64,000 nt of DNA from Colius striatus (lineage: Eukaryota; Chordata; Aves; Coliiformes; Coliidae), in NCBI RefSeq assembly GCF_028858725.1, contig NC_084760.1, positions 57,003,367 through 57,067,366 on the forward strand, in the 5' to 3' direction. Made by a program: the position numbers and the translations under genes. How positions within the stretch are numbered: the stretch's first letter is position 1; each line of letters begins with the position of its first letter. The notes under the pieces were generated by a model. The model searched no databases, was not told the origin of the DNA, and was given only the letters and a program-made list of their open reading frames with translations. Positions 46,701 to 58,349 of this stretch are shown here, piece by piece.

Positions 46701-48422
46701 GAATGATTGTCTAAACTCTAGCTGTGTTGAATATTCATAAATTTTTAATTTTTAGAAAACTGCAAGTATTTCATGTTTTAGTTGAATGCTGCTAAGCACA
46801 CACATAAGAGTCCTTTGTGTTTGTGCCTGTGTGTTCCAGGGAGAGAGGTAAGAGAACAGTGACATCTGTCTTGTCCTCTCTGGATATGGTAAACTGCATC
46901 CTCCTTTTATTCTGTGGTTGTGGAACTCTGATGCTGTATATAAATCCAGGATCTGACTCAGAAATGCAACATAAACTGTGATAGAGATGCCTTAGTATGT
47001 GGCATAAGCGCAGACTTGATTTCATTCAGCACGTGTCTCAGGAAAGAAAGACACAAAGGGTAAGCCGTTTGCCTTGGAATTAGAAGATGTAGTGACTCTG
47101 GAAAGTTATTACAAAATGATACAAGGTCCTTTGGATCTCCAGTCTCTCACCTGTAAAATGAAAGCAATATTCTTGACAAGGAATATTTGAAAGGCTTATC
47201 TTTTAAAATAAAAGTGGCTAAAATTTGCAGGAATCTCAATAAAATGGAATGAGCATCCTGTAAATTCTTGGATGTTTCTGTTGTTCACGTGTGATGTTTT
47301 TTGTATTTCAGTGCCTCCAGAACTCATTCTGTTTATCCAAATGCTAATATTTTTCTGCAGCCTTATACCTTTTGTTACAGCATTTGGTAGGCAAAGACCA
47401 ATGTTTTCTGTCAATGATCCATGAAGATGCAGGATTTGACATTTAAACTCTGTGTATTGCGTATACTGGTACATTGTGAGTGTGAAAGGCCATGACGTTC
47501 AGAAGGCTTGGGCTTGACACATAATTGAACTGGGTAAGATGGAACATGGAGATACAAGAAAATGAAAATATAAATTATTTTAAAACTTCTGCAGCAGTGT
47601 TTTTGTTGACTTGAAAGTCTTCCCAAGTGGCCAGATTTCAAACAGCACTGCACTTTCACATTTGATGTGGCATAGCACTCTACCTGTTAATAGTTTACAC
47701 TGTGTTTTGTAACCAGTTTTTGTCTAGCAGCTGTGTTTGAGTTGCACAGTAAAATACTTTGCTCCTTAGGGAAAATGCGCATCAGGTGATATTCAGCTGC
47801 CAATGAGGAAAGATTAAATCTGGATGTTTTTCTGCCTTGACAACTCTTACTGGTGATGAGGAAGCAAAAATGCTACCAGAAATTCCACATAGTGAAAAAC
47901 TTGACAGCCTGAGTTAGTGGGTGAAAGTCTTCTCCTAAGTAAGATAGGAATAATTTGTCTGGAGAATCCATTGGAATTGAATCAAATTTTGTTATCGTTG
48001 TTCTGTTTCTGAGTGGGAAATATTTGTTACATTGATTCTTATTTATTTTATTTGAACTTTGTTTATGTTGCAGATCCAGTTGGTGAGTTGAAAGTGATCA
48101 AAGTTTACCCTATTGTTACTGCATGTGTAGTATGCAACAGTAGAATGAAAATGCTTGGACTTTTAGCTTACTACACCTCTGTCGCGTGGATAGTAGCTTA
48201 AACATTGCACCCAGTTCCTCAAGAGCAAGGATCTTTACCTACCTTCACTATCCTTGAGCGTTCAGAGAGTACAGCAGCCACGTTACATCTTTTCCCACTT
48301 GAAGACAGAGAAATTGTGATACTGTGTTTAATCTGAACAAGTTTAGAATTTGCTTCTATGTGCAAATTTATTGTCGATTTCTTAGTTTTTGCATGTTAAT
48401 TATCTGAGGATTTTAAGAGTGC
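40777..48422. other. No gene recognised (presumed NCOA7 intron)
   Basis: 7.6 kb of AT-rich DNA without identifiable repeats. It contains a G/T-rich low-complexity run (about 41395-41450). Open frames such as 42238-42615 (minus) and its plus-strand overlap at 42251-42589 lack known domains. Small non-coding NCOA7 exons could be hidden here but cannot be called from sequence alone. Confidence 0.5.
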
Positions 48423-48708
48423 ATCACAGAATCACAGAATCTTAAGGGCTGGAAGGGACCTCAAAAGATCATCTAGACCACTCTCCCTGCCGGAAGAGGA
48501 TCACTTAGAGTAGGTCACACAGGAACTTGTCAAGATGGGTTTTGAATGTCCCCAGTAAAAGAGACTCCTCAACCCATCTGGACAGCCTGTCCCAGTGCTC
48601 CATCACACTCGCAGTGAAGAAATTCTTCCTTGTATTTCTTTGGAACCTCTTATGTTCCAGCTTGTACCTCTTGCCCCTTGTCCTATCACTGGACATCATG
48701 GACAAGAG
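48423..48708 (-). mobile_element. CR1 LINE 3' fragment (second 3'-end type)
   Basis: Minus-strand CR1 3' end with octamers ATCACAGA at 48423-48440, then the CTTAAGGGCTGGAAGGGACC start shared with the 58350 copy but not with the copies at 31031 and 48941. A 66-codon remnant of the ORF2 C-terminus is open (48505-48705). It ends about 48708. Only 0.23 kb separates it from the next CR1, which is an independent insertion because both have their own 3' tails. Confidence 0.93.
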
Positions 48709-48940
48709 AAACGTGACAGGCTTAATACTTTAAAGGTCAGTGGATCTGCGTGCATAAGTAAGGATTACTCACCTGAGAAAGAGTTGAGTCATCAGCCTCA
48801 ACTGCACTGAGATGAAAAAGCTTTCTTAGTAGTTTAGCACCCTTCAGTTATATATAATGGACTGGAATATATTTTTAGAGCTTATGAGTGTTTTAGAAAG
48901 AATGTTATGTTTTATGTGGTAATTATAGAGCAGCCATGTA

Positions 48941-50075
48941 ATCATAGAATCATAGAGTGAAAGGGGTTGGAAGGGACTTTTAGAGATCACCTAGTCCAAC
49001 CCCCCTGCAGAAGCAGATTCACCTAGATTAGGTTGCATAGCAACATGTCCACTTGGGTCTTGAAGACCTCCAAGGAAGGAGACTCCACAACCCCTCTGGG
49101 CAGCCTGTTCCACTGCTCCATCATCCTCACAGTGAAATAGTTTTTCTCCTGACACCCACCATTTAGAGATTTATAAATGTTAATAAGATCTCCCCTCAGT
49201 CTCCTCCAGACTGAACAGCCCCAGTTCCTGCAGCCTTTCCTCATATGAAAGATGTTCCATTCCCCTGATCATCTTGGTGGCCCTGCGCTGGACTCTCTCC
49301 AGCACTTCCCTGTCCCTTTTGAGCTGGGGAGCCCAGTACTGGACACAGGACTCCAGATGATGCCTCACCAAGGCAGAGTAGAGAGGGAGAAGAACCTCCC
49401 TCTATCTGCTGGCCACACTCTTCTGGATGCATCCCAGGATGCCATTGGCCTTCTTGGCCACAAGGGCACATTGCTGGCTCATATTTAGCTTATTATCAAT
49501 CAGGACTCCCAGGTCTCTCTCTGCAGAGCTGCTCTCCAGCAGTTTGACCCCCAGCCTGTACTGGTGCATGGGGTTGTTCCTTCCCAGATGCAGGACTCTG
49601 CACTTGTCCTTGTTGAACCTCATGAGGTTCCTCTCTGCCCAACTCTCAAGCCAGTCAAGATCCCACTGAATGGCAGCACAGCCTTCTGGGGAATCAGCCA
49701 GTCCTCCCAGTTTGGTGTCATCAGCCAACTTGCTGAGGGTACACTCTGTCCCCTCATCCAGGTCGTTGATGAAGATGTTACATAAGACTGGCCACAGAAC
49801 TGATCCCTGTGGAGCTCTACTGGCCACAGGCCTCCAACTCACTTCTGTGCCATTGATCACCACCCTCTGGACTCTCTCATTCAGCCAGCTCTTGATCCAC
49901 CTCATTGTCCGCTCATCCAAGCCACACTGCTTAAGCTTTCTAATGAGGATGTTATTGGAGACAGTGTCAAAAGCCTTGCTGATAATCAAGGTAGATGACA
50001 TCTGCTGCTCTCCCCTCATCTAGCCAGCTGGTTATGCACTCATAGAAGGCTATTAGGTTGGTCAAACAGGATTTT
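48941..50075 (-). mobile_element. CR1 LINE, 5'-truncated, with RT fragment and internal deletion
   Basis: Minus-strand CR1 with intact octamers at 48941-48956, ending at about 50075 within the [12 protein letters not shown]-coding region. An open frame of 205 codons (49402-50019) covers the second half of the RT, including the LADDTKL active-site block (two adjacent Asp present). It is broken by a one-base insertion near 49985 and by a stop near 49404. Compared with the 31031 copy it lacks about 90-120 bp of the 3' part around 49148-49153 (between TTTTTCT and CCTGACACCC), removing the ORF2 C-terminus. Confidence 0.95.
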
Positions 50076-53000
50076 GATGTATTAACATAATTCTGTACTA
50101 AGTTAGCTTTTGAATAAACATTTTTTTGTGCATGCTGCTAAATCTAACTTAATGTAATTAGCCTGTGCTGTGTTTTATTGGCTTGTGCTAGAGCTTTCCT
50201 GAAAGCTTCTGAGCTCACTTTTAGCTAGGTTGTTCTGCCTGAGGAAAAGACTAAAAAAGTCGTAGCTTGTGCTCCTCTCTACTGACTGTGCATTTCTGTT
50301 ACCTTTCATCTTGAGATGCTCTAGTGTTTGTTCTGAAACTTTTGTCTTTACTATTACATTGAATGAAAAACTGTAGCAGAATATAAAAGCAGTAAAACTC
50401 AACCTGGTCAGTCAGTCAGAGAGACATTAATGAAATACGGCAAAGTTTAGCATTTCTCATAAGGTGCTAATGTGCCTTCACTTTCCTGTTTTTAAAAATG
50501 GGATGTCTGTTGAATGCTAGAGTTGCTATTAGTACTTTGGCTTGTGAAGCTTAATCATATGCATTTAGATGACTTTGTATGAAATAATAATGCATCTCTT
50601 CCTCTGTGTTAACCTGTTTCTGTTGCTTTACACTTAAAGGTGCTGTGTGATCCTATGCTACAACCTTGTTGGTGTGTGTTTATATGTATTTGTAGCTACA
50701 CAGTGCCCTGGAAACAGCTTTGGGTTTGCCATAGGTGCACACAGAAACTCACAAGTTCAGTTTCAGATCTAGTGCACTGAGAATGCTTCCCTTCTATCTG
50801 TGATTTCTCCTGCAATTTTTTATTCTGCTGTCTTGATAGACATTTTTAATATTGTTCTTGAAGTACTACATACATACTTTTCCTTTTGTTTTTTGGTCTT
50901 AATATTGACTTGTTGGTGTAATTCTTGTAATCTCTCATGGTGCATTTTTTTTTAGATGCTGGAATTGTCACACATGTACCCAGAAGGCTTGTTGTTCGTA
51001 AGAAGACATTCTGCTGCAGAATTGCAAATCTGAGCAGAATCATTAGTAATGCTTCGTGTCTGAAAATGACAATATTTGAATGTTCACATTACAGCAGATG
51101 ATAGTAAGGAAGCAGGCAGTGGTATGAGGTGTGTACAATATTTAGGGGCAGAGGTACCATAGAGAAGCAAAAATAAAAACCAAATGTTGTGTGGAATAAT
51201 GCACCAGAGAGCAGGCGAGAGCTACGTGGTGTGTCTAGGCAGCATCCTATTTCCTCAGCAGGAGCATGCTATTGGTCTCCAAAGTTTGTCAGTTTAAATA
51301 TTACAGAGAAAGTAACAAATAGGCCCTTAAGAAAGTAGTTTCCTCTCTTGATTTCATTAGTACTAGTTATTGAGACTGTTTGTATTAAAACTAGTGGGAT
51401 ACTTGAACACAGTGCTTTTTCTTTCTCCTTTGAGCATGTGGAGGTTCTTCATGTGATTCAGTTCCCTATTTTCAAAGTAGGAAATCACAGCATTTTCCTA
51501 CCTCGTGAAAGGGTGAGAGAGATTGACTCTGCAGGGTTGTGAAAATATATCCAGAGAACTGCATGATTTTGGATATTTGGGGTTTTTTTCTGTATGTCTT
51601 TCCAGGACTTGCAGTGGGCACAGATGGCCAGAGACAAGTTATCAAGCTCATTGAATAGTCTAAAAACAATCAATCCGATACATTGGCTTTTTCATTACTA
51701 GTGCTGTTGGATGTGATGTTGTTCATGTGCATGGTTTTGGAAAGTAATGCTCACAATAGGAGGACTGATCAATCGTTGATGCTTTAGAGCTAGCAAACAG
51801 GATTTCTGGGTGCTTACCCCTGAGCACAGCAAGCAAGTCCTTTCGTTGTCTCATGAAAATGTAAACTACTGAAACTGCCGGTACCAAAGTATATTACCCT
51901 TCATGCCTGAGAAGGGAGGGAAGAGAGAGGGGAAAAAAAATTAATTTCATAAATGTATCAATCTTTGGAGAACTTAGGAATCTTTATTCACATATTTATT
52001 TATTTTTAATGTTCCACTCAAAAATACAGTTCCCCTTTACAAGAGTTCATCCTCACACTTAAAACGTCTTCCTCTTCAAGTGCTTTGAATGTACCATGAC
52101 AGGAGGCTGCTATCCTGCAGTGCCAGGTGGCAAAACAGGCAGCAGGAGCTAGAAGCAGCATTTCTGGAGGATTTGGGAGGATGGTGGCAGTTGCAGTGGT
52201 GTAAGTACCCAGAGTCAGGAGTTCAGTCTGTTTCTGGGATTTTTATTATTTTAAAACTTAGTTCTTTCTGGCAGCTGTGCTCCTACCCTTCTTACAGACT
52301 CCCAGTAACATCCTCAAAACTCTCTGGAGCAAGCCTAAACAGACAAAACAAGCATCCAAAAATAAGCTATTATTGTTCTGGATTTTTTCACTTACAGGAC
52401 TAACAAGAAAAACTATGGTATATTTTAATGTATTTTCTTATAATTATCAGATACTGATGTTATTTAAATTTGGAGAGTGGGAAATTTTTAACAGATTCTT
52501 ACTTAAGTGTGTTGCTTGCCCATTGGGAAAACTGAAACACTAAAATAACATCTTGAAATTACCTAATAAAAGAATTAACATTGCTATAGATGTACAAACT
52601 GTTCACAAGCTATTTCTGTTTCAAGAGAGAGTTAAACTGAGCCTGAAATTTCTAAAAAATCAGCTTCATCGTCATATGAGTTTGGACTGTACTCAAGATA
52701 CATGAGTAAGATGTCTATCTCCCAGCATATAGATATCTCCCAAATACGTAAATTTTTAATAGCCTACTTGGTTCAATCTTTATCTCTACCAGAAGGATGC
52801 TACAAGGAAACCAAGATTCATTTAAATCATATGTCCTTAATAACATTTTACTCAGTTAATGTTAGTAAAGAATACTTGGGATTTCTTGGGAGATATCAGA
52901 AGACAGATAGAGGGGAAGAGTGGAATAGATTTGGATTTTTTAGCTGTAACTTTAAAAATGTCAGTGGCAACCTAACAAGTAAACATAGCTTTTTTACTGT

Positions 53001-53659
53001 TACTACTTAAAGAACTAATAATTGAAAAGAACTTTTCACAAATACTAGCTTTCAGTAGCAATTACTACAGGTTATGCTGTGATCCTCCTAACTTTCAGGC
53101 ATTTTTTTCCCCTTAAAGCCAACTAGTACATGAAAAATTCTAACAGCAAAAGTGAACTCAAAGGTTATGAAGTCAGTATTCCTAATAGGTTTGCTTTGCA
53201 TAGTACTATGTTTACAAAGTATAATTTTCAGACTTAAATGTGCTTTCCTAGAAGACCACATTTGTTTCTTTAAAGAAGGTAACCTAATAAGTTTTTAAGT
53301 CAACAGAGCGAGACCTGATGTTATTCTATTGTGAACATTTTCATTAATTGGTGACTGAGTATGAGATCCCTGTATATTAGCAAAATAAAAAAGAAATCAG
53401 CTGAACGCCTTTGTCACTTCTGGTATGTGAGTGATGTTCCAGTTTTCTGAGTGCCCAACTCTTCTGAATACAATTTTTAAAATTTTCTTGATTTATTCCC
53501 CTTCACCATGTGAAAGGACTTGGAATTGCGTTAGCTGATGTGGGAAGAACAGGCTGCATACCTGTGTTGTCATTGCTAGCTTTGTTTAGTGCAGATAGAA
53601 GCAAACAGCGAGGCAATGCCGCACTGGCACCTCCTGCAGTGTCTAGGACCTCCTCTCTG

Positions 53660-53690
<31 letters not shown>

Positions 53691-55845
53691 CTGGAACAGG
53701 AGGTGGCTGCTCTGGCATTGGGCAAGGCAGGGCTGTGGGCAGGGAGGGTTTATTCCTGGTTTCCTGGGCAGTAGCTCCCTTCATCTGTCAGCACGATGCC
53801 AGAGTGGGCTTGTGTTTCCCTGTGTGGAACAGGTAGATGATGGGAGAAGAAAAGAGTAAGTGGAAGGAATGTGCTGCTGACTTGCGTGGGGTGAGGCCCT
53901 TAGGACAGCTCTCACTTCCATTCATTTGTCCTAACTGACCATGTTTCAGTGAGGTGAGAGGGGCTCTCCACACTTCCCTGTTTTTGTTCCTGTGGGTCCA
54001 GTTGTCGTTGTGGTCTTGGATTGAATATTATCTTGGTGCTCTGTGGTTATTTAATACTTGTAAGCGCAAGACTCAGCTCTGTCCTGTCAGTGCCCTTGCA
54101 CACACACTGCAGTGTAATGAAGAAAAAGAGGAAAGAGTGGTTCCTCTTTCTGTAAACTCTTTGTAGTTTGTTACAGAGATTGTAGTTGTATGCTTTGAAA
54201 GGTTTATTGTAATTCTAAATGAGGTGCTAACAAAGCCACTGATTTTGATCCTCTGAAGATCTAAGGTGCCTGTCCCAACAGGGAAGTTAAGGATGCAGCA
54301 AAATTCTCAGAAAATATGTAATAGCTTCATATAGATTGGACATCTGAGCAGGACAGTAGTTTTGATGCTATTCTTATGTTACTGTCATGTTGGTTTCTGT
54401 GTCCATCTGAAGATGGTGACATGCATTAACTTGCAGAGATAAAATAGTATTCTCTTTATCAAGCCAAAGATGTTGTAGGCAAATTTGCCATTTAAACAGT
54501 GGACATTACAGTAGGACTCTACCTGATGCATAAAAGATCAGAGAGACTACATTCTTTCTGATGTACTGAGTGTATTCAAAGTTAATGAAGTAAGAAAAAG
54601 TACATTTTGAAGCCATGTACTTTAATTGCGGGGGGTGATGCCCCATAAATACGGAGGGAAAATTGTGACAAGTATATCTGGTAGAATCTAAGCATTGTGT
54701 GTTGGGCTTTTCAGGTAGATTAGTCTACTTTTGCTGCATTATCTCTTTTGTTGACATCTGGCAGCTTGTATTTTATAATCTTCTAATGCAGGGGGAAATA
54801 ATGGAAACTGGTTAGGTCCTTGAGGAATCTTTCTTCTTTTGCTGCGAACCATAATTTATGTGGCTTCCATTTCTCTGTTACATGGCCCATTAGACAGAAA
54901 CGTTTAGTAGTAACTTCTGGTTTGAACTTCAGCCTGGAATACTGATTAAATAAGAAGTTAACTTATGTTGTGCATGTGCATAAGCCTTTGAGGTAGGCTG
55001 AATGTGTATTGTAGAGGGGAAGAGGATAAAACGTTTTGGCAGGAATCTTGGGCAGCAACTGATGTGGTGTGGCACTAATTACAGTAATTACCAAACAGTT
55101 CTGAAATTCCCAACACACGGTCCCCAAGTGCCTCAGTATAGCGTTCTGCAGAGACGTGGTGATTTCAGTGTTAAAGGCCAGAGTTACTGGTGTCTTTTTT
55201 TCTTTTCTTAGAACTTCTCAGAAAACCTTTCCTAGTCCTATCTTTCTCAAGATGACTGCAGTTCATCTGGAAAGCAGGAGGTCCATTGTGTTTCTCCCTG
55301 TATACTTGTTTGAACTTGTGTATTGTTCACAACAGTCAAACCTATTCAAAGACTGTAGATTGCTCTTTTATTTCTTTACATGGTTTAAAACTTTATTATT
55401 TCTCACTATTTTAAAGAATTTTATAAAATGAACATTACATGTCTTTCTGGTTATATATACTATTTGTACTGGGTATTTCAAAAGCTTCTCTTGATCTTCC
55501 TGTCTATAAAACCTATGAAACCAGGAAAATGTTTTGGTATAAACTATTTATCAGCTTGTAAAAGATTTTAATCCTGCCAAGGTTTCAAAACTTGCTTGCT
55601 ACTGCTCTTTGGATTATCTGCTTTGCAGTATTTGTCTTTCACTGATGGAAAAACTGGCTTGAGTGCATTTATTGTTTTTTGTCTCATTGTATATACTAAA
55701 TAGATATGACATGGCAAGCATTAGCTAGTTAAAGTTTTACTTTGGTTTGTCACTAGGTCAATTGCATTTCCACAACCCAGTTGTTTTTTGTAGGTGTTGT
55801 TGATGTGTTGATTTATGAGCTTCCTGGTTTTTTTATTTTATACAG
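50076..55845. other. No gene recognised (presumed NCOA7 intron)
   Basis: AT-rich DNA with a 27-nt T run at 53664-53690. The open frames (53503-53784 minus, 53510-53836 plus) exist only because they read through this run. No repeat family or RNA gene is recognised. Confidence 0.5.
53664..53690. repeat. T27 homopolymer
   Basis: Twenty-seven consecutive T. It could be the complement of a retroposed poly(A) tail, but no gene-like sequence precedes it on the minus strand. It is a likely site of sequencing length error. Confidence 0.9.
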
Positions 55846-55977
55846 AGGTCTCTCCCTGGATATGAGGTACTGAAGGGAAAAAGAGCATCACTCTTGGCTG
55901 CTCATCTTGCCTGTTTGCCTGTACATTATGGAGACCAAGGAAGAGAAAAAGGAACGGAGACAAGGCTACTTTGCTCG
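55846..55977 (+). CDS. NCOA7: NCOA7 first coding exon (5' UTR plus residues 1-16, partial gene)
   Basis: The acceptor TTTTATTTTATACAG (AG at 55844-55845) opens an 82-nt 5' UTR segment. The ATG at 55928 is followed by 16 codons reading METKEEKKERRQGYFA plus the first two bases of an Arg codon (CG), and the donor CG|GTAAGG. Human NCOA7 begins nearly identically (Asp instead of Glu at residue 2). Context is good (A at -3, G at +4). A three-codon upstream ORF (ATG AGG TAC TGA, 55862-55873) lies in the same exon. NCOA7 is an estrogen-receptor-associated coactivator/OXR-family protein with LysM and TLDc domains, induced in stress and interferon responses and linked to V-ATPase. All those domains lie beyond the window. 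The next coding exon, expected to start with a Leu-Lys-rich segment, was not found before 64000, so the following intron exceeds 8 kb. Confidence 0.9.
55862..55873 (+). promoter_or_regulatory. Three-codon upstream ORF in NCOA7 5' UTR
   Basis: ATG AGG TAC TGA lies 55 nt before the main ATG, in a different frame from it, within the same exon. Its context (G at -3, A at +4) is moderate. Such minimal upstream ORFs can lower main-frame translation or make it stress-responsive. Function is inferred. Confidence 0.45.
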
Positions 55978-58349
55978 GTAAGGTTACAGAGTTTACTTTA
56001 ATGTTGGTTAAGATATGGAACTCGTCGTTCCGCCTTTTTTCACAAGGCTTTATGATTTTTCCAATATGTATGAAAACGATGCATTATGTGTCCAGAAAAT
56101 GCTTTCCTTGCTGTTGGAGTGGTGATTTTTTTTTTTCTTTTAGGTAGTGGAAATAAACTTGAATTAATGATAGTTATTTATAACACAGCACTGTTCTTGT
56201 GTACACCTTTACAAATTGCACTGCATTTAAGCTTCCAGCATCCAGTTCCTGAAAAGAGTTTATAAAAACAACCACATCTAAAACATAAACATATCTAAAC
56301 ATAAAGTCTTGTCTGATTTCAAGTAAAGCAAACAGTCTCACTACTACTGTCTCATAGGATAAGGTCAACTAAGAAAGTGTAAGCTGCTTAGACTTTATTG
56401 CATTTATAAATTAATGTTTTTTCAGTCAACTTTTATCATTTGGAGCTTATGATTGGTGATTTTTAAGCAATAAGTGACGGTTTCCTAGTAACTTGTCTTT
56501 ATTTATCAAGTCTGTGATCATCTCTGGGCTCTGATGTACAAGAAGCAGCAAAGCTCACTTAACCTTGTGGGAGGTAGGATGGGGAGGAAATCAGTATTGA
56601 CTCAAAGATACTTTCTACCCTGTTGAAGAAGAAAAGTGTATACTTTGTCCACTTTGTAATAAATATTATTGAAACTGCACTAAAACACTAGCTTTAATGC
56701 ATTACAGCCATGTAGAGACATACCTGTCACACCACTTAGTAGTTAGAAGTATGGGGAATAGTTACAGTACTTCCTTATTGCTGTTCAGTTGGTATATAGT
56801 GCTTGCTGGCTAAAGACTTAATGTTTTGTGGTGAAGGACAAGTGTTAATGCCAAGTAACTTGCCTTCCATTTGGAGGAGTGCAATTATATTGGTGTTGAC
56901 AGAAAGGAATGTTGCAGTTTTGGATTTTGAGAAGAAGAAATAAACAATGACACCTATAGCAGAGAGGTATTATGAAGGATAAAGCAAAAGTAGCTAAAGA
57001 ACAAGTAATTTAGTGTTAAGGAAGACTCGGGCTTTGTCCAAGTTGCTTTAGTATTGAAGATTATATTTTGAGGCCTTTCTAAATGCTGTCTGCTAAACAA
57101 AATGGAAGGCCACAAGAAGCTTTCACCAAAGTCCTTGACATTTTATTTAATGTGTTTTGCAGCTTTCCCATGTCACCTGTGGCTATTCTTTTCTAAAAAT
57201 TCACAAGGGCAGTGTGCCTTTTATGGGCACAGGACATTAGCCAAGGGTCAAAAAGACCTGAAATCAGTTCTTTGTTGTAGCACTTACTTGATATGTAACT
57301 TTGGGAAAATAATCTGTCTCTTTACTGCCTGGCTTGCATCTTTTTTCATTATGTAGGTTGCAAACTTAAATGAAGTTTGCACTCTAAGCAAACCCATTTA
57401 TGATTTCTACAAGAATGTCCTTGCAGACCCTGAAATCACATTTTAATAGAAATTAAGGTAGGCCAGAAGGTAGTATGCTCAATTTACCGTCAGATACATT
57501 GTCTGTGGGTGAAGTCAGGGGCAGAAGCAGATTTTAGCCTAGCATGTAGTCTAGCATGCTTCCTCTAGTAAATAGGCATAACAGCATCCTGCAGATGAAT
57601 GGTTTGAATGTTTTACATTATGACCCATGTAAGTATCATATGAATACCTTAAAATAACAGTTGCCTTATATTGCCTTTAGTACAGGGGCAGATCTAACAA
57701 TGTCACTACCTGGTTTTTGAAGCTTTTTAAAATACAGATTTTCTAATCCTGCTCCATGATAATTTAATGCTTTGATTTTGCTGTTCCTTTTGGTTGTTTT
57801 GTATTTTAGAATCTGTGAACAGCTGTTCTCTCCTAAATTTAAGCACCTAAGTTTAGTAAATTTTGGCCTTCATATTGTTTTGTTTGCTACTTCAAACACC
57901 TTGTTTTTCTTGCCAGCTTGGCCGTATAGCTAAGAGCAACCTCAGATGGTTCTGCACACATGCAGCCCTGTACTTCCATTACTGGCTTTTTCCCTTTACC
58001 TTTTATTAGCATTATGTACCCTTTTATTACCATGATCCTTTGAGCCTAACATAATAATAATATTTACAAAATCCAAGTGTATGTATAGTAAACATTCTTA
58101 GGAGACAAGGACTTTCCTGTGCACCTTTATCTGAGTCTTGTTACTTTTGTCTATGATCAGATATTCACACGAGAACACTCTACTGCTAACCAAGGAAGAG
58201 AATGGGAAACGGATTAGATATTTTTTTGCCAGCAGGAGGGAAAACTGACAAGAAAGTGGGGAAAAAGCACTCTGCCTTACCTGGTGCTGAGAATGATGAT
58301 CCTGTTTATATCCAGGTTAGGAAGGAGAAAATATATATATTCAGTGCTG
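55978..58349 (+). other. NCOA7: NCOA7 intron following the first coding exon, left part
   Basis: AT-rich intron with donor GTAAGG. No further exon, RNA gene or repeat is recognised here. Confidence 0.7.

Noticed and set aside
53503-53836. Opposing frames of about 93 and 108 codons near 53.6 kb
   Set aside because: Both are held open by reading through the T27/A27 homopolymer (poly-Lys or poly-Phe), so they carry no evidence of coding.
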